Positions 1 to 7,364 of a stretch of DNA of 64,000 bases are shown in pieces. The stretch covers positions 1,860,001 through 1,924,000 of the forward strand of contig CAVUZA010000002.1 in NCBI GenBank assembly GCA_963745915.1, given 5' to 3'. Position numbers and translations under genes: made by a program. The notes beneath the pieces are model-generated. The model was not told the DNA's origin. It saw only the letters and a list, made by a program, of their open reading frames with translations, and did not search any database. Every line of letters begins with the position of its first letter. Position 1 is the stretch's first letter. Origin of the DNA: VRUE01 sp963745915. GTDB lineage: Bacteria > Actinomycetota > Thermoleophilia > Solirubrobacterales > 70-9.

Positions 1-628
1 CGGTGACGAGCGCCAGCTTGCCGTCGAGCGGCTGGGCGACGTCGACGGCGCCGGCCTCGGCGACCGCCGGGCCGACCTCGATCGCCTGGCCGGAGACGTA
101 GGCCGATTTGGGCGAGAGCAGGAAGCGCAGGGTCGAGTCGACCTCGGCCTCGGCGCCCTCGGCGACGTAGACGAGCTGCACGGCGACGCCGCGGCCGACC
201 TCCTTGCCGAGCGAGCGGGTGAAGCCCTCGAGCGCGCGCTGGGCGGTGGCGGCGCGGGCCGGCAGCCCGGACGGCGGCGTGCCCAGCACGACGACGCGGC
301 CGTTGCGCTGCAGGCGCTTCAGGTTGGGGTAGAAGAAGCGCTGCAGCTCGACCAGCCCGGTCGAGTCGGCGATCCCGGTGGCGTCGAAGACCAGCGCCTT
401 GACCTTGCTGTCGGACTTCTCCGGGCGCGGCGCGCCGATCGCGCCGAGCAGGCGCTCGACGGCCTTGCCGAGCCGGCCGCCGGGGGCGCCGCCGGCGAGC
501 ACGGCGCCGGCGATGACCGGCGCTCCGGGGCTGTGGCGCTCGAGCTCGACCGGCTGCGGCAGCCCGACCCGGGGCGCGATGAAGCGCCCGGGGGGCGAGT
601 TGACCAGCTGCGTGTAGAGGTCGCTCAT
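1..628 (-). CDS. 3-oxoacyl-ACP/CoA reductase, FabG4-like, partial (N-terminal part)
   Basis: The gene runs off the left edge; about 209 N-terminal residues are visible. The ATG at 628 overlaps the stop of the thiolase gene as ATGA, so the two are translationally coupled. The visible part begins MSDLYTQLVNSPPGRFIAP and matches the extra N-terminal flavodoxin-like domain of high-molecular-weight reductases such as mycobacterial FabG4 (Rv0242c). The catalytic NAD(P)-binding domain is just starting (DGKLALVTG) when the sequence ends. The family reduces 3-oxoacyl thioesters. The thiolase-FabG4 order is that of mycobacterial fadA2/fabG4. Substrate, ACP or CoA, cannot be told from what is visible. 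Confidence 0.85.
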   Translation of the reverse strand, partial: MSDLYTQLVNSPPGRFIAPRVGLPQPVELERHSPGAPVIAGAVLAGGAPGGRLGKAVERLLGAIGAPRPEKSDSKVKALVFDATGIADSTGLVELQRFFYPNLKRLQRNGRVVVLGTPPSGLPARAATAQRALEGFTRSLGKEVGRGVAVQLVYVAEGAEAEVDSTLRFLLSPKSAYVSGQAIEVGPAVAEAGAVDVAQPLDGKLALVT

Positions 629-1917
629 CAGGCCGCCTCCCCGCTCTCGAGGATGGCGACGACGCCCTGGCCGGCGGCGGCGCAGATGCTGATCGCGCCG
701 CGCCCGCCGCCGCGCTCGTCGAGCGCCTTGGCGAGGCTGGCGACGATCCGCCCGCCGGTGGCGGCGAAGGGGTGCCCGGCGGCCAGCGAGCCGCCGTTGA
801 CGTTGAGCTTCTCGCGGTCGATCGAGCCCAGCGGCGCCTCGCGCCCGAGCCGCTCGCGGCAGAAGCGCTCGTCCTCCCAGGCGCGCAGCGTGCAGAGCAC
901 CTGGGCGGCGAAGGCCTCGTGGATCTCGTAGAGATCGAAGTCCTGCAGGGCGAGGCCGGCGCGGTCGAGCATCGCCGGCATCGCGTAGGCGGGGGCCATC
1001 AGCAGCCCTTCGCGCTTGTGGACGTGGTCGACGGCCGCCGTCTGCCCCTCGGCGAAGTAGGCGAGGACCGGCAGGCCGCGCTGCTTCGCCCACTCCTCGC
1101 TGGCGAGCAGCACCGCCGAGGCGCCGTCGCTGAGCGGGGTCGAGTTGGCGGCGGTCATCGTCCCCTCCTCGCCGCCGAAGACCGGGCCGAGCTTGGCCAG
1201 CTTCTCGGGCGAGGAGTCGGGGCGCAGGTTCTGGTCGCGCTCGAGGCCGAGGTATGGGGTGAGCAGGTCGTCCTGGAAGCCGCGCTCGTAGGCGGCGGCG
1301 AGGTTGTGGTGGCTGGCGACGGCGAGCTCGTCCTGCGCCTCGCGCTCGACGCCCCACTCGGAGGCCATGATCGCGCAGTGCTCGCCCATCGAGAGGCCGG
1401 TGCGCGGCTCCTCGTTGCGCGGGATCGAGGGGATGAGGTGCCCGGGCCGCACCCGGGTCAGCTGCTTCAGCCGGCCCATGTTCGACTTCTCGCGGTTGGC
1501 GTCGAGCAGCACCTCGCGCAGATCCTCGTTGAGCCCGATCGGCGCGTCGGAGGTGGTGTCGGCGCCGCAGGCGACGCCGGCGTCGATCTGCCCGAGGGCG
1601 ATCTTGTTGGCGACCAGGATCGTCGTCTCCAGCCCGGTGCCGCAGGCCTGCTGCACGTCGTAGGCGGGCGTCTCGGGGGCGAGCCGGGTGCCGAGCACGC
1701 TCTCGCGGGTCAGGTCGCGGTCGCGCGAGTGCTTGAGCACGGCGCCGCCGGCGACCTCGCCGAGCCGCTCGCCCTCGAGGCCGAAGCGGGAGACGAGCCC
1801 GTCGAGGGCGGCGGTGAGCATGTCCTGGTTGGAGGCGCGCGAGTAGACGGAGTTGGAGCGCGCGAAGGGAATCCGGTTGCCGCCGACCACGGCGACCCGG
1901 CGGGGCTTATCGATCAA
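628..1917 (-). CDS. acetyl-CoA C-acetyltransferase (FadI/FadA2-type thiolase)
   Basis: 429 residues, full length for a thiolase. The acylation cysteine lies in QQACGTGLET (about residue 92), the catalytic His in GGSLAAGHPFAATGG, and the second Cys in SICAAAGQG. Thiolases cleave 3-oxoacyl-CoA or condense two acetyl-CoA to acetoacetyl-CoA. The first codon is TTG at 1917, with no strong Shine-Dalgarno; a GTG eight codons further in is the alternative. It overlaps the downstream FabG4-like reductase by 4 bp, so both are one unit for C4 acyl-CoA formation or beta-oxidation. The upstream 90 bp hold two palindromes (separate entry). Exact chain-length preference is inference. Confidence 0.92.
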   Translation of the reverse strand: MIDKPRRVAVVGGNRIPFARSNSVYSRASNQDMLTAALDGLVSRFGLEGERLGEVAGGAVLKHSRDRDLTRESVLGTRLAPETPAYDVQQACGTGLETTILVANKIALGQIDAGVACGADTTSDAPIGLNEDLREVLLDANREKSNMGRLKQLTRVRPGHLIPSIPRNEEPRTGLSMGEHCAIMASEWGVEREAQDELAVASHHNLAAAYERGFQDDLLTPYLGLERDQNLRPDSSPEKLAKLGPVFGGEEGTMTAANSTPLSDGASAVLLASEEWAKQRGLPVLAYFAEGQTAAVDHVHKREGLLMAPAYAMPAMLDRAGLALQDFDLYEIHEAFAAQVLCTLRAWEDERFCRERLGREAPLGSIDREKLNVNGGSLAAGHPFAATGGRIVASLAKALDERGGGRGAISICAAAGQGVVAILESGEAA

Positions 1918-1925
1918 GAGGGGTC

Positions 1926-1980
1926 AACCTTTCGTTACAGGGATTGATGTAAAGGTTAACGCGACATCGATCTATGTCAA
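1926..1980 (-). promoter_or_regulatory. palindromic operator pair and promoter before the thiolase gene
   Basis: Between the MMPL stop (2014) and the thiolase start (1917) lie two dyads: TTACAGGGATTGATGTAA at 1935-1952 (arms TTACA/TGTAA, nested inside AACCTTT 1926-1932 / AAAGGTT 1951-1957), and GACATCGATCTATGTC at 1963-1978. On the minus strand a perfect -35 TTGACA is read from 1980 to 1975, followed 16 bp later by a weak -10 (TAACCT). Both dyads therefore overlap or abut the promoter, as expected for a repressor of the TetR type. Which regulator binds is unknown; no such regulator is next to the gene. Confidence 0.5.
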
Positions 1981-2013
1981 CGTCAAGTGATCAGCCGCAC
2001 AGAAGCCCGGCCG

Positions 2014-4143
2014 TCAGGCCTCGGAGAAGCCGAGGCGCAGATAGATCTTGCGTAGCGGCTTGGGCGCCCACCAGTTCCACTCGCCGAAGAGGCGCATCAG
2101 GGAGGGGACGAGCAGGGCGCGGACGACGGTGGCGTCGATCAGCACGCCGAAGGCCATCCCGATCGACGTCTGCTTGACGAAAAAGACCGAGCTGACGCCG
2201 AAGGCGAGGAAGACGAGGGCGATCGCCACCGCGGCGGCGGTGATCACCCGGCCGGTGCGGGCGATCCCGGTCGCCACCGCCTCCTCGTTGGAGTCGCCGA
2301 GGTCGTGGCGTTCCTTGATCCGGGCGATGACCAGCACCGCGTAGTCGGTGGCGAGGCCGAAGAGGATCGCGAAGAGGAAGACGATCGTCGTCACCTCGAT
2401 CGCCGAGGGGCCGCTGTAGTCGAGCGGCGTCTTCAGCCAACCCGCCTGGAAGGCGAGGACGAGGACGCCGAGCGTCGCGCCCAGCGTCAGCGTGTTCATC
2501 ACCAGCGTCTTGACCGGCAGCAGCACCGAGCCGGTCAGCAGGAAGAGCAGGAGCAGGGTGGAGGCGGCGACCAGGCCGACGACCAGCGGCGCGTTTTCGA
2601 GCAGGCTCTGCTTCTGGTCGATGAAGCGTGCCGTGTTGCCGGAGACGAGGACCGCGGCGCGGCCGGGCGGCGGCAGCTCGCGGATCGCCCCCACCGTGTC
2701 CTGGGCCTCGCCGCTGAGCGCGTGGTCGGCGAGGGCGAAGTTGGCGTAAGCGAGGCCCTTGCCCGCCGGCGCGAACGGGGAGCCGTGGGTGACCCCGCCG
2801 GTCGCCTCGACCCGCCGCCCGAAGGCGGCCAGCTGGGCGGGGCTCGCCTCGCCGTCGACGGCGACGGTGACCGCCTCGGTCACGTCGCGCGGGTAATGGC
2901 CTTCGAGGTAGCGGTAGGCGTCGTAGGAGGGCTGGTTGGGTGGCACCGCTTCGGCGCTGGGACCGGTGAAGGTGGTCCACAGCAGCGGCGCGGCCGCGGC
3001 CAGCATCAGCCCGCCGCTCGCCAGGGCGACCGCGACCGGGCGGCGCATCACCCCGCGCGCCAGCCGGTACCAGCCGTCCGAGCTGTCGGAGACCGCGGCG
3101 CCGCGGCGGATCGAGAGCGCGTTTATGCGCTCGCCGAGCAGGGTCATCAGCGAGGGCACGACGAGCAGCGCGATCACAACCGAGAGCACGGCGACCGAGG
3201 CGCCGGCGACGGCCATCGAGTAGAGGAAGCGCTGCGGCATCACGATCAGGGCGAAGATCGCGGCGGCGACCGTGAGGCCGGAGAAGACGACGGTGCGGCC
3301 AGCGGTCTGCACGGTGCGCCGGTGCGCCTCGCGGGTAGCCCCTTCGCTGGCCAGCTCCTCGCGGTATCTGGTGACCATCAGCAGCGCGTAGTCGACCGCC
3401 AGGCCGAGGCTAGTGCCGGTGGCGATGTTGAGCGCGAACAGCGAGGTGTCGACGAACTCCGACATGATCCGCAGCACGAGCAGGGTGCCGATGATCGACA
3501 CCGCCCCGATCAGCAGCGGGATGCCGGCGGCGACGACGCCGCGGAAGACGAAGAGCAGGAAGATCGCCAGCAGCGGGAAGGCGATCAGCTCGGCCTTGGT
3601 CAGATCCTTGCGGGTCTGGTCGTTGGTCTCGTTGAAGCCCTGGGCGAAGCCGCCCTCGGCGACGTCGAGCGAGCTGGTCGAGATCACCTCGGCGACGCCC
3701 TCGGCCGCGTACCCGCCCTTGTCCTCGACTTCCTCGGTCGAGAGGTAGCCGGCGATCGCCAGCGACTCGCCGTCGCGGGCGACGAGCGCCGCCCCGGCGC
3801 GCCGGTCGCGCAGCGGATTGACGACCCGGCCGACGTACTCGACCCCCTCCATCCCCTTGGCGATCCGGGCGACCTCGGCCCGCACCCGCGGGTCAGCGAC
3901 CTCGAGCTTGCCGCCGCCCGGCTGACGGACGACGACGACGATCGCCGGGTTGGGGTCGTAGCCGAGGCCGTCGCGCAGCGTCCGGGTCGCGATCTCGCTC
4001 TCCGAGGCGCTGTCGGTGAAGCCGGCGGCCTGCAGGTGGCGCTCGACGTCGTGGCCGACGACCGCGGCGAAGAGGGCGAAGACGCCGACCGCGGCGAGGA
4101 CCAGCTTCGGGTGCTTCCAGGTGAGGTCGGCGACGCGGCTCAT
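2014..4143 (-). CDS. MMPL family RND transporter
   Basis: 709 residues with the two-fold MMPL layout: one N-terminal transmembrane helix (LVLAAVGVFALFAAVVGHD), an extracytoplasmic domain, a block of about five helices with GTSLGLAVDYALLMVTRYREE, a second extracytoplasmic domain, and a second helix block with LFGLATDYAVLVIARIKE. The paired GLAVDYA/GLATDYA motifs carry the Asp-Tyr pair for proton relay seen in MmpL proteins. The family exports lipids or hydrophobic compounds with the proton-motive force. The gene is divergent from an HxlR-type regulator 108 bp away, a common local-regulator arrangement. The substrate is unknown; neighbouring thiolase and reductase suggest a lipid, by inference. 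Confidence 0.92.
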   Translation of the reverse strand: MSRVADLTWKHPKLVLAAVGVFALFAAVVGHDVERHLQAAGFTDSASESEIATRTLRDGLGYDPNPAIVVVVRQPGGGKLEVADPRVRAEVARIAKGMEGVEYVGRVVNPLRDRRAGAALVARDGESLAIAGYLSTEEVEDKGGYAAEGVAEVISTSSLDVAEGGFAQGFNETNDQTRKDLTKAELIAFPLLAIFLLFVFRGVVAAGIPLLIGAVSIIGTLLVLRIMSEFVDTSLFALNIATGTSLGLAVDYALLMVTRYREELASEGATREAHRRTVQTAGRTVVFSGLTVAAAIFALIVMPQRFLYSMAVAGASVAVLSVVIALLVVPSLMTLLGERINALSIRRGAAVSDSSDGWYRLARGVMRRPVAVALASGGLMLAAAAPLLWTTFTGPSAEAVPPNQPSYDAYRYLEGHYPRDVTEAVTVAVDGEASPAQLAAFGRRVEATGGVTHGSPFAPAGKGLAYANFALADHALSGEAQDTVGAIRELPPPGRAAVLVSGNTARFIDQKQSLLENAPLVVGLVAASTLLLLFLLTGSVLLPVKTLVMNTLTLGATLGVLVLAFQAGWLKTPLDYSGPSAIEVTTIVFLFAILFGLATDYAVLVIARIKERHDLGDSNEEAVATGIARTGRVITAAAVAIALVFLAFGVSSVFFVKQTSIGMAFGVLIDATVVRALLVPSLMRLFGEWNWWAPKPLRKIYLRLGFSEA

Positions 4144-4205
4144 CGGGGGTTCAACGCGGCGGCTGGGTCAGGCGTGAGACGGGCACGGCGGGGACTGTAC
4201 CAGAA

Positions 4206-4248
4206 CTCCAAGCGAGCACTTGGAGATTCAAATTAAGGTAGACTCTAC
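4206..4248. promoter_or_regulatory. divergent operators between MMPL transporter and HxlR regulator
   Basis: The 108-bp divergent region contains a dyad with arms CTCCAAG (4206-4212) and CTTGGAG (4219-4225) and a 6-bp spacer, plus a compact palindrome GTAGACTCTAC at 4238-4248 ending 3 bp before the regulator's GTG. HxlR proteins bind such dyads as dimers. Binding here would shut both the transporter and the regulator gene. The regulator start has almost no leader and no Shine-Dalgarno, so a leaderless transcript is likely. Confidence 0.55.
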
Positions 4249-4251
4249 TGT

Positions 4252-4938
4252 GTGACGAGACGCAACTACGGCCAGGCCTGCAGCCTCGCCAGCGCCCTCG
4301 ACCGGATCGGCGAGCGCTGGTCGCTGCTGATCGTGCGCGAGCTGCTGCTCGGGCCGCTGCGCTTCTCCGAACTCGATCGCGCCGTCGGCGGTGCCCCGAC
4401 CGACATCCTCACCAAACGCCTGCGCGACCTCGAGCGCGACGGGATCGTCGGCCGGCGCGAGCTCGACCCACCCGCCTCGGGCACCGCCTACGAGCTAACC
4501 GAGCTCGGCCGCGGCCTCGAGCGGCCGATCTTCGAGCTCGCCCGCTGGGGCCTCAACTTCTTCCAGGCCGGCGAGGTCGACGAGATCGAAGCCTCCTGGC
4601 TGCCCAACTCGCTGCGGGTGATCCTGCGCCCGCCCGCCGAGGAGGAGATGACGGTGCTGCTGCGCAGCGACGGCAACAGCTTCCACCTCCTGGTCCGCGA
4701 CGGCTGGGCCACCGCCGGGCGAGGCGAGGTCGCCGATCCCGACCTGACCCTCTCGGGCGATCCGCTGGCGACGATCGCCGCCGTCGTCTTCGGCGAGGAG
4801 GCCGAGGGCGCCCAGGGGATCGCGATCGAGGAGAGCGCCCCCGGCGCGCTCGCCCGCCTGCGGGCGATGGTCGAGATGCCGCCCCGCCTCTACGGTGAAG
4901 CCCGCCAGGAGCTCGGCGCTACCGCTCGTACAGCTTGA
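4252..4938 (+). CDS. HxlR family transcriptional regulator with C-terminal SCP2-like domain
   Basis: 228 residues from a GTG start. Residues about 1-95 are an HxlR winged helix (CSLASALDRIGERWSLLIVR, then the FSELDRAVGGAPTDILTKRL recognition segment and a wing ending in YELTELGRGL). Residues about 110-215 resemble the sterol-carrier-like domain often found after HxlR domains in actinobacteria (ADPDLTLSGDPLATIAAV). It probably represses the divergent MMPL transporter and itself in response to a hydrophobic ligand (inference). The last six codons and the stop lie wholly inside a 22-bp repeat also found at 7130, so the natural C-terminus may have been replaced when the neighbouring segment arrived. 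Confidence 0.85.
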   Translation: MTRRNYGQACSLASALDRIGERWSLLIVRELLLGPLRFSELDRAVGGAPTDILTKRLRDLERDGIVGRRELDPPASGTAYELTELGRGLERPIFELARWGLNFFQAGEVDEIEASWLPNSLRVILRPPAEEEMTVLLRSDGNSFHLLVRDGWATAGRGEVADPDLTLSGDPLATIAAVVFGEEAEGAQGIAIEESAPGALARLRAMVEMPPRLYGEARQELGATARTA

Positions 4939-4939
4939 C
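4918..4939 (+). repeat. left copy of 22-bp direct repeat flanking the ImmA/IS segment
   Basis: The 22 bp beginning GCTACCGCTCGTACAGCTT recur in the same orientation at 7130-7151. This copy starts exactly on a codon of the HxlR gene and supplies its last codons and stop. The pair brackets 2,190 bp. The arrangement resembles attL/attR of an integrated element, but no integrase lies inside. Confidence 0.7.
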
Positions 4940-5115
4940 TAGCTCTGGTCCCGTTTCGGGAAGAGGTACTGGGTGACGACGAGCGCCACGCCGATCAGCT
5001 CGACGATCGTCGCGGCCAGCCAGAACTGGACTACGCCCGGCTCGAGGTTCCAGTTGCGGCCCGCCCATGCGTAGACGACGAAGACGGCGTCGGCGATCAG
5101 CAGCTGACCCGCCAC
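4939..5115 (-). CDS. small two-helix membrane protein
   Basis: An open frame of 58 codons from a GTG at 5115 to TAG at 4939-4941. The translation begins MAGQLLIADAVFVVYAWAG and has two hydrophobic stretches (about residues 4-17 and 30-50) ending in a charged KRDQS tail, so it looks like a small integral membrane protein. A GAGG motif lies just before the start. It sits between the HxlR gene and the split ImmA gene, inside the repeat-bounded segment. No family is recognised. An upstream in-frame stop excludes a longer form. Confidence 0.45.
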   Translation of the reverse strand: MAGQLLIADAVFVVYAWAGRNWNLEPGVVQFWLAATIVELIGVALVVTQYLFPKRDQS

Positions 5116-5493
5116 ATGGCCTCGCTCCCGACCACGTCAGGCAAGGCCGAGGTTGTTGAGGCGGTGCTGCATGGATTCCGGGGAGACCCCGAATTGCTTC
5201 GCCAGCCGAAACGCGGGCATCGCGGGCCTGTGTACGGCCCTGACCGCGATCTCCGGCATCAGCAGGCTGGCAGCGAAGCTGTTCGCGTACCGCTCCTCCT
5301 CGTCCGTGCCCGTCGACGACCTCTTGTCTCGGTAGTCGACGTATTCGTACCGGGGTACCGGTTCCCGAGAGCGCCGGATGTAGTGCCCCAGCTCATGCGC
5401 ACAGGTGAATCGCTTGCGCGACTTGCCGTCTTCGGCGTTGAGCAGGATCGAAGGGTCCCGACCTTCTTTCTTGACCAGTGCACCCGAGACGTC

Positions 5494-5501
5494 CTTTTTC
5501 A
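5494..5501. repeat. 8-bp target-site duplication, left copy
   Basis: CTTTTTCA directly abuts the left inverted repeat of the IS and is repeated exactly at 6887-6894 on the right. Eight bp is the usual duplication length for ISL3-family elements. Confidence 0.95.
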
Positions 5502-6886
5502 GGCTCTATTGACGTTTCCGTGGGTCGCGTAGGCCGCTGAGAAGAGGCGCACGCCGCTCCGCGCCTAGGTTTCCGGCTTGTTCGAAGAGTCGGAGACGGA
5601 AGGAGCGGCAACGACGTGCGCGAGAAAAGGGTATGGGCCCGCCTGCTCGGTTTGGAGCGGGCGGTAGTCGAGGGCGTGGAGATCGATGACAAGGGGCAGG
5701 TGGTGGTGGCGGTCAGGCCGCACCGTCGAGAGCGCTGCCGCTGCGGTGTCTGCGGGCGCCGCGCCCCCGGTTTCGACCTCGGCGAGGGGCGACGTCGCTG
5801 GCGGGCACTGGACCTGGGCACGACGATCGCCCACCTGGAAGCCGACGCGCCCAGGGTCAACTGCTCCGAGCACGGCGTCGTCGTCTGCGCGATGCCCTGG
5901 GCGCGCCACGACTCCCGCTTCACGCTCGCCTTCGAACAGCAGGTCGCCTGGCTGGCGGTGAACACCTCGGGCAGCGCCGTGGCGGAGTTGATGCGGACCA
6001 GCTGGCGCAGCGTCGGGGCGATCTGCGAGCGGGTGGCGGCAGAGGCGGGGCGCGAGGCCGACCTGCTCGCCGGCCTGCGAAGGATCGGCATCGACGAGAT
6101 CTCCCACCGCAAGGGCCAGCGCTACCTGACAGTCGTCGTCGACCACGACACCGGGCGGCTCATCTGGGCGGCGCCGGGACGAGACAAGGCGACCGTCGAG
6201 GCCTTCTTCGACGCGCTGGGCGAGAAGCGCGCCAGACGCCTGGCGCTCGTCTCCTGCGACATGGCGGGCTGGATCGAGGCGGTGCTGGCCAGGCGCTGCC
6301 CCAAGGCAAGGCGCTGCGTCGATCCCTTCCACGTCATCGCCCTCGCCACCGAGGCCCTCGACGAGGTTCGCCGCGAGGTCTGGAACGAGGCCCGCCGCCA
6401 GGGACAGGCCGATGCCGCCCGCGAGCTGAAGGGCGCTCGCTTTTGCCTGTGGAAGAACCCCGAGAACCTGACCGAGCACCAGCAATCCAAGCTCGCCGAC
6501 ATCGAGCAGCTCAACCGGCCGCTTTACCGCGCCTACTTGCTAAAGGAGCAGCTGCGCCAGATCTACCGGCTGGGGCCCAAGGCGGCCGTCCGACTTCTCG
6601 ACGAGTGGCTGGCCTGGGCGCGGCGCTGTCGCCTGCGGCCCTTCGTCAAGCTCGCCCGCACGATCACCCAGCAGCGGGAGGGGATCGTCGCTGCGATCCG
6701 CCACGGCCTCTCCAACGCCCGGGTGGAGGCGATCAACACCCAGATCCGGCTGATCGCAAGGCGTGCCTTCGGCTTTCACTCACCCGAGGCGTTGATCTCC
6801 CTGGCGATGCTGAAGCTCGGCGGGTTGTGTCCGCCCCTGCCCGCCAGAGTCACGATCACGTGACCCACGGAAACGTCAGGAGAGCC
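5502..6886 (+). mobile_element. complete ISL3-family insertion sequence, 1,385 bp
   Basis: The element is bounded by 25-bp terminal inverted repeats: the left end starts GGCTCTATTGACGTTTCCG and the right end, read inward, starts GGCTCTCCTGACGTTTCCG; 23 of 25 positions match. GGCTC ends, an 8-bp target duplication, about 1.4 kb length and a single transposase gene fit ISL3. The transposase stop lies inside the right inverted repeat. All parts look intact, so the copy may be active. Confidence 0.95.
5616..6863 (+). CDS. ISL3 family transposase
   Basis: 415 residues from GTG at 5616. The N-terminus has a zinc-ribbon-like cluster (CRCGVCGRR with a later Cys at VNCSEHG), typical of ISL3. A DDE catalytic triad is visible: Asp about 160 in IGIDEISHRKGQ, Asp about 215 in LVSCDMAGW, and Glu about 371 in SNARVEAINTQIRLI. 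The motif NARVEAIN is diagnostic. It is the only gene of the element; the stop at 6861-6863 overlaps the right terminal repeat. Confidence 0.96.
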   Translation: MREKRVWARLLGLERAVVEGVEIDDKGQVVVAVRPHRRERCRCGVCGRRAPGFDLGEGRRRWRALDLGTTIAHLEADAPRVNCSEHGVVVCAMPWARHDSRFTLAFEQQVAWLAVNTSGSAVAELMRTSWRSVGAICERVAAEAGREADLLAGLRRIGIDEISHRKGQRYLTVVVDHDTGRLIWAAPGRDKATVEAFFDALGEKRARRLALVSCDMAGWIEAVLARRCPKARRCVDPFHVIALATEALDEVRREVWNEARRQGQADAARELKGARFCLWKNPENLTEHQQSKLADIEQLNRPLYRAYLLKEQLRQIYRLGPKAAVRLLDEWLAWARRCRLRPFVKLARTITQQREGIVAAIRHGLSNARVEAINTQIRLIARRAFGFHSPEALISLAMLKLGGLCPPLPARVTIT

Positions 6887-6894
6887 CTTTTTCA
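6887..6894. repeat. 8-bp target-site duplication, right copy
   Basis: CTTTTTCA follows the right end of the IS at once and matches 5494-5501. It restores the ImmA codons for VFLKK when one copy is removed. Confidence 0.95.
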
Positions 6895-7129
6895 GGAAGA
6901 CATCGAGCACCTCGATTCCCAAATCCTTGGCTATGCGGACCGGGTCGACTGGGAGCGCGCCGTCCCACGATTGATCCAGCAGTTCGGTCGCATCTTTCTC
7001 TGCCTGTCTGTGGCCTGCCATAGAGCGAGTCCAGCCTCCAATGTCAAATTTTCCTCTTCCTGGGGCCACAGGAGAAACCGCATGCATGAGGGTACTTGTC
7101 TGCGCGGCGGGAAGGTCTGACGGTCGTCA

Positions 7130-7151
7130 GCTACCGCTCGTACAGCTTGAC
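7130..7151 (+). repeat. right copy of 22-bp direct repeat, in the 3' end of the ferredoxin-like gene
   Basis: Identical to 4918-4939. Here the repeat encodes, on the minus strand, the last residues (VKLYER) and stop of the ferredoxin-like protein. Integration into a gene's 3' end that keeps the gene intact is typical of site-specific elements, so this copy is the likelier original site (inference). Confidence 0.7.
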
Positions 7152-7364
7152 GACGCGGACCGTGCCTGCGGGGGCGGCGTCGACGCAGAGGTTGCAGAGG
7201 ACGCACTCGTCGAGGTTCTCCTCGACCAACTCGACGCCGGAGCCGGTCGCCTTGAAGATGTCGACCGGGCAGACTTCCTCGAGCTTGCGGGCCAGCTCGG
7301 CGTCGGCGGCGACCGCGTCGTCGACCTCGACGTCGATGAAGACCTTGTTCAGCGCCGCGGCCAT
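7131..7364 (-). CDS. ferredoxin-like 4Fe-4S protein
   Basis: 77 residues. Four cysteines could bind one cluster: one in EVCPVDIF and three in the tight motif ECVLCNLCVDAAP (CxxCxxC). The second CP of classic ferredoxins is replaced by AAP. The ATG overlaps the sucD stop as ATGA, so it is co-translated with succinyl-CoA ligase. That context suggests a role near the TCA cycle, perhaps as a partner of a 2-oxoacid:ferredoxin oxidoreductase encoded elsewhere (inference). Its 3' end contains the 22-bp repeat. Confidence 0.75.
   Translation of the reverse strand: MAAALNKVFIDVEVDDAVAADAELARKLEEVCPVDIFKATGSGVELVEENLDECVLCNLCVDAAPAGTVRVVKLYER

Larger units (their letters stand above)
5137..7021 (-). 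pseudogene. ImmA/IrrE-type metallopeptidase gene, split by an insertion sequence
   Basis: Two pieces of one gene flank the IS: the N-terminal 45 codons at 6887-7021 (MAGHRQAEKDATELLDQSWD...) and the C-terminal part at 5137-5493. Removing the IS and one 8-bp target duplication restores one 163-residue frame without any other defect. The zinc motif HELGH is at restored residues 78-82, and the downstream ligand segment is EERYANSFAASLLMP. ImmA/IrrE proteases cleave or inactivate XRE-type repressors and anti-repressors of mobile elements or stress regulons. No XRE partner is nearby. Base composition is less GC-rich than the flanks. The intact reading frame on both sides implies a recent insertion. 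Confidence 0.9.

Noticed and set aside
2305..4236. Very long open frames antisense to the MMPL transporter, and similar ones opposite most genes (for example 11111-13168, 31294-33561, 46803-48458).
   Set aside because: High GC makes antisense frames open by codon bias. Their products are low-complexity Arg/Gly/Ala-rich without domains.
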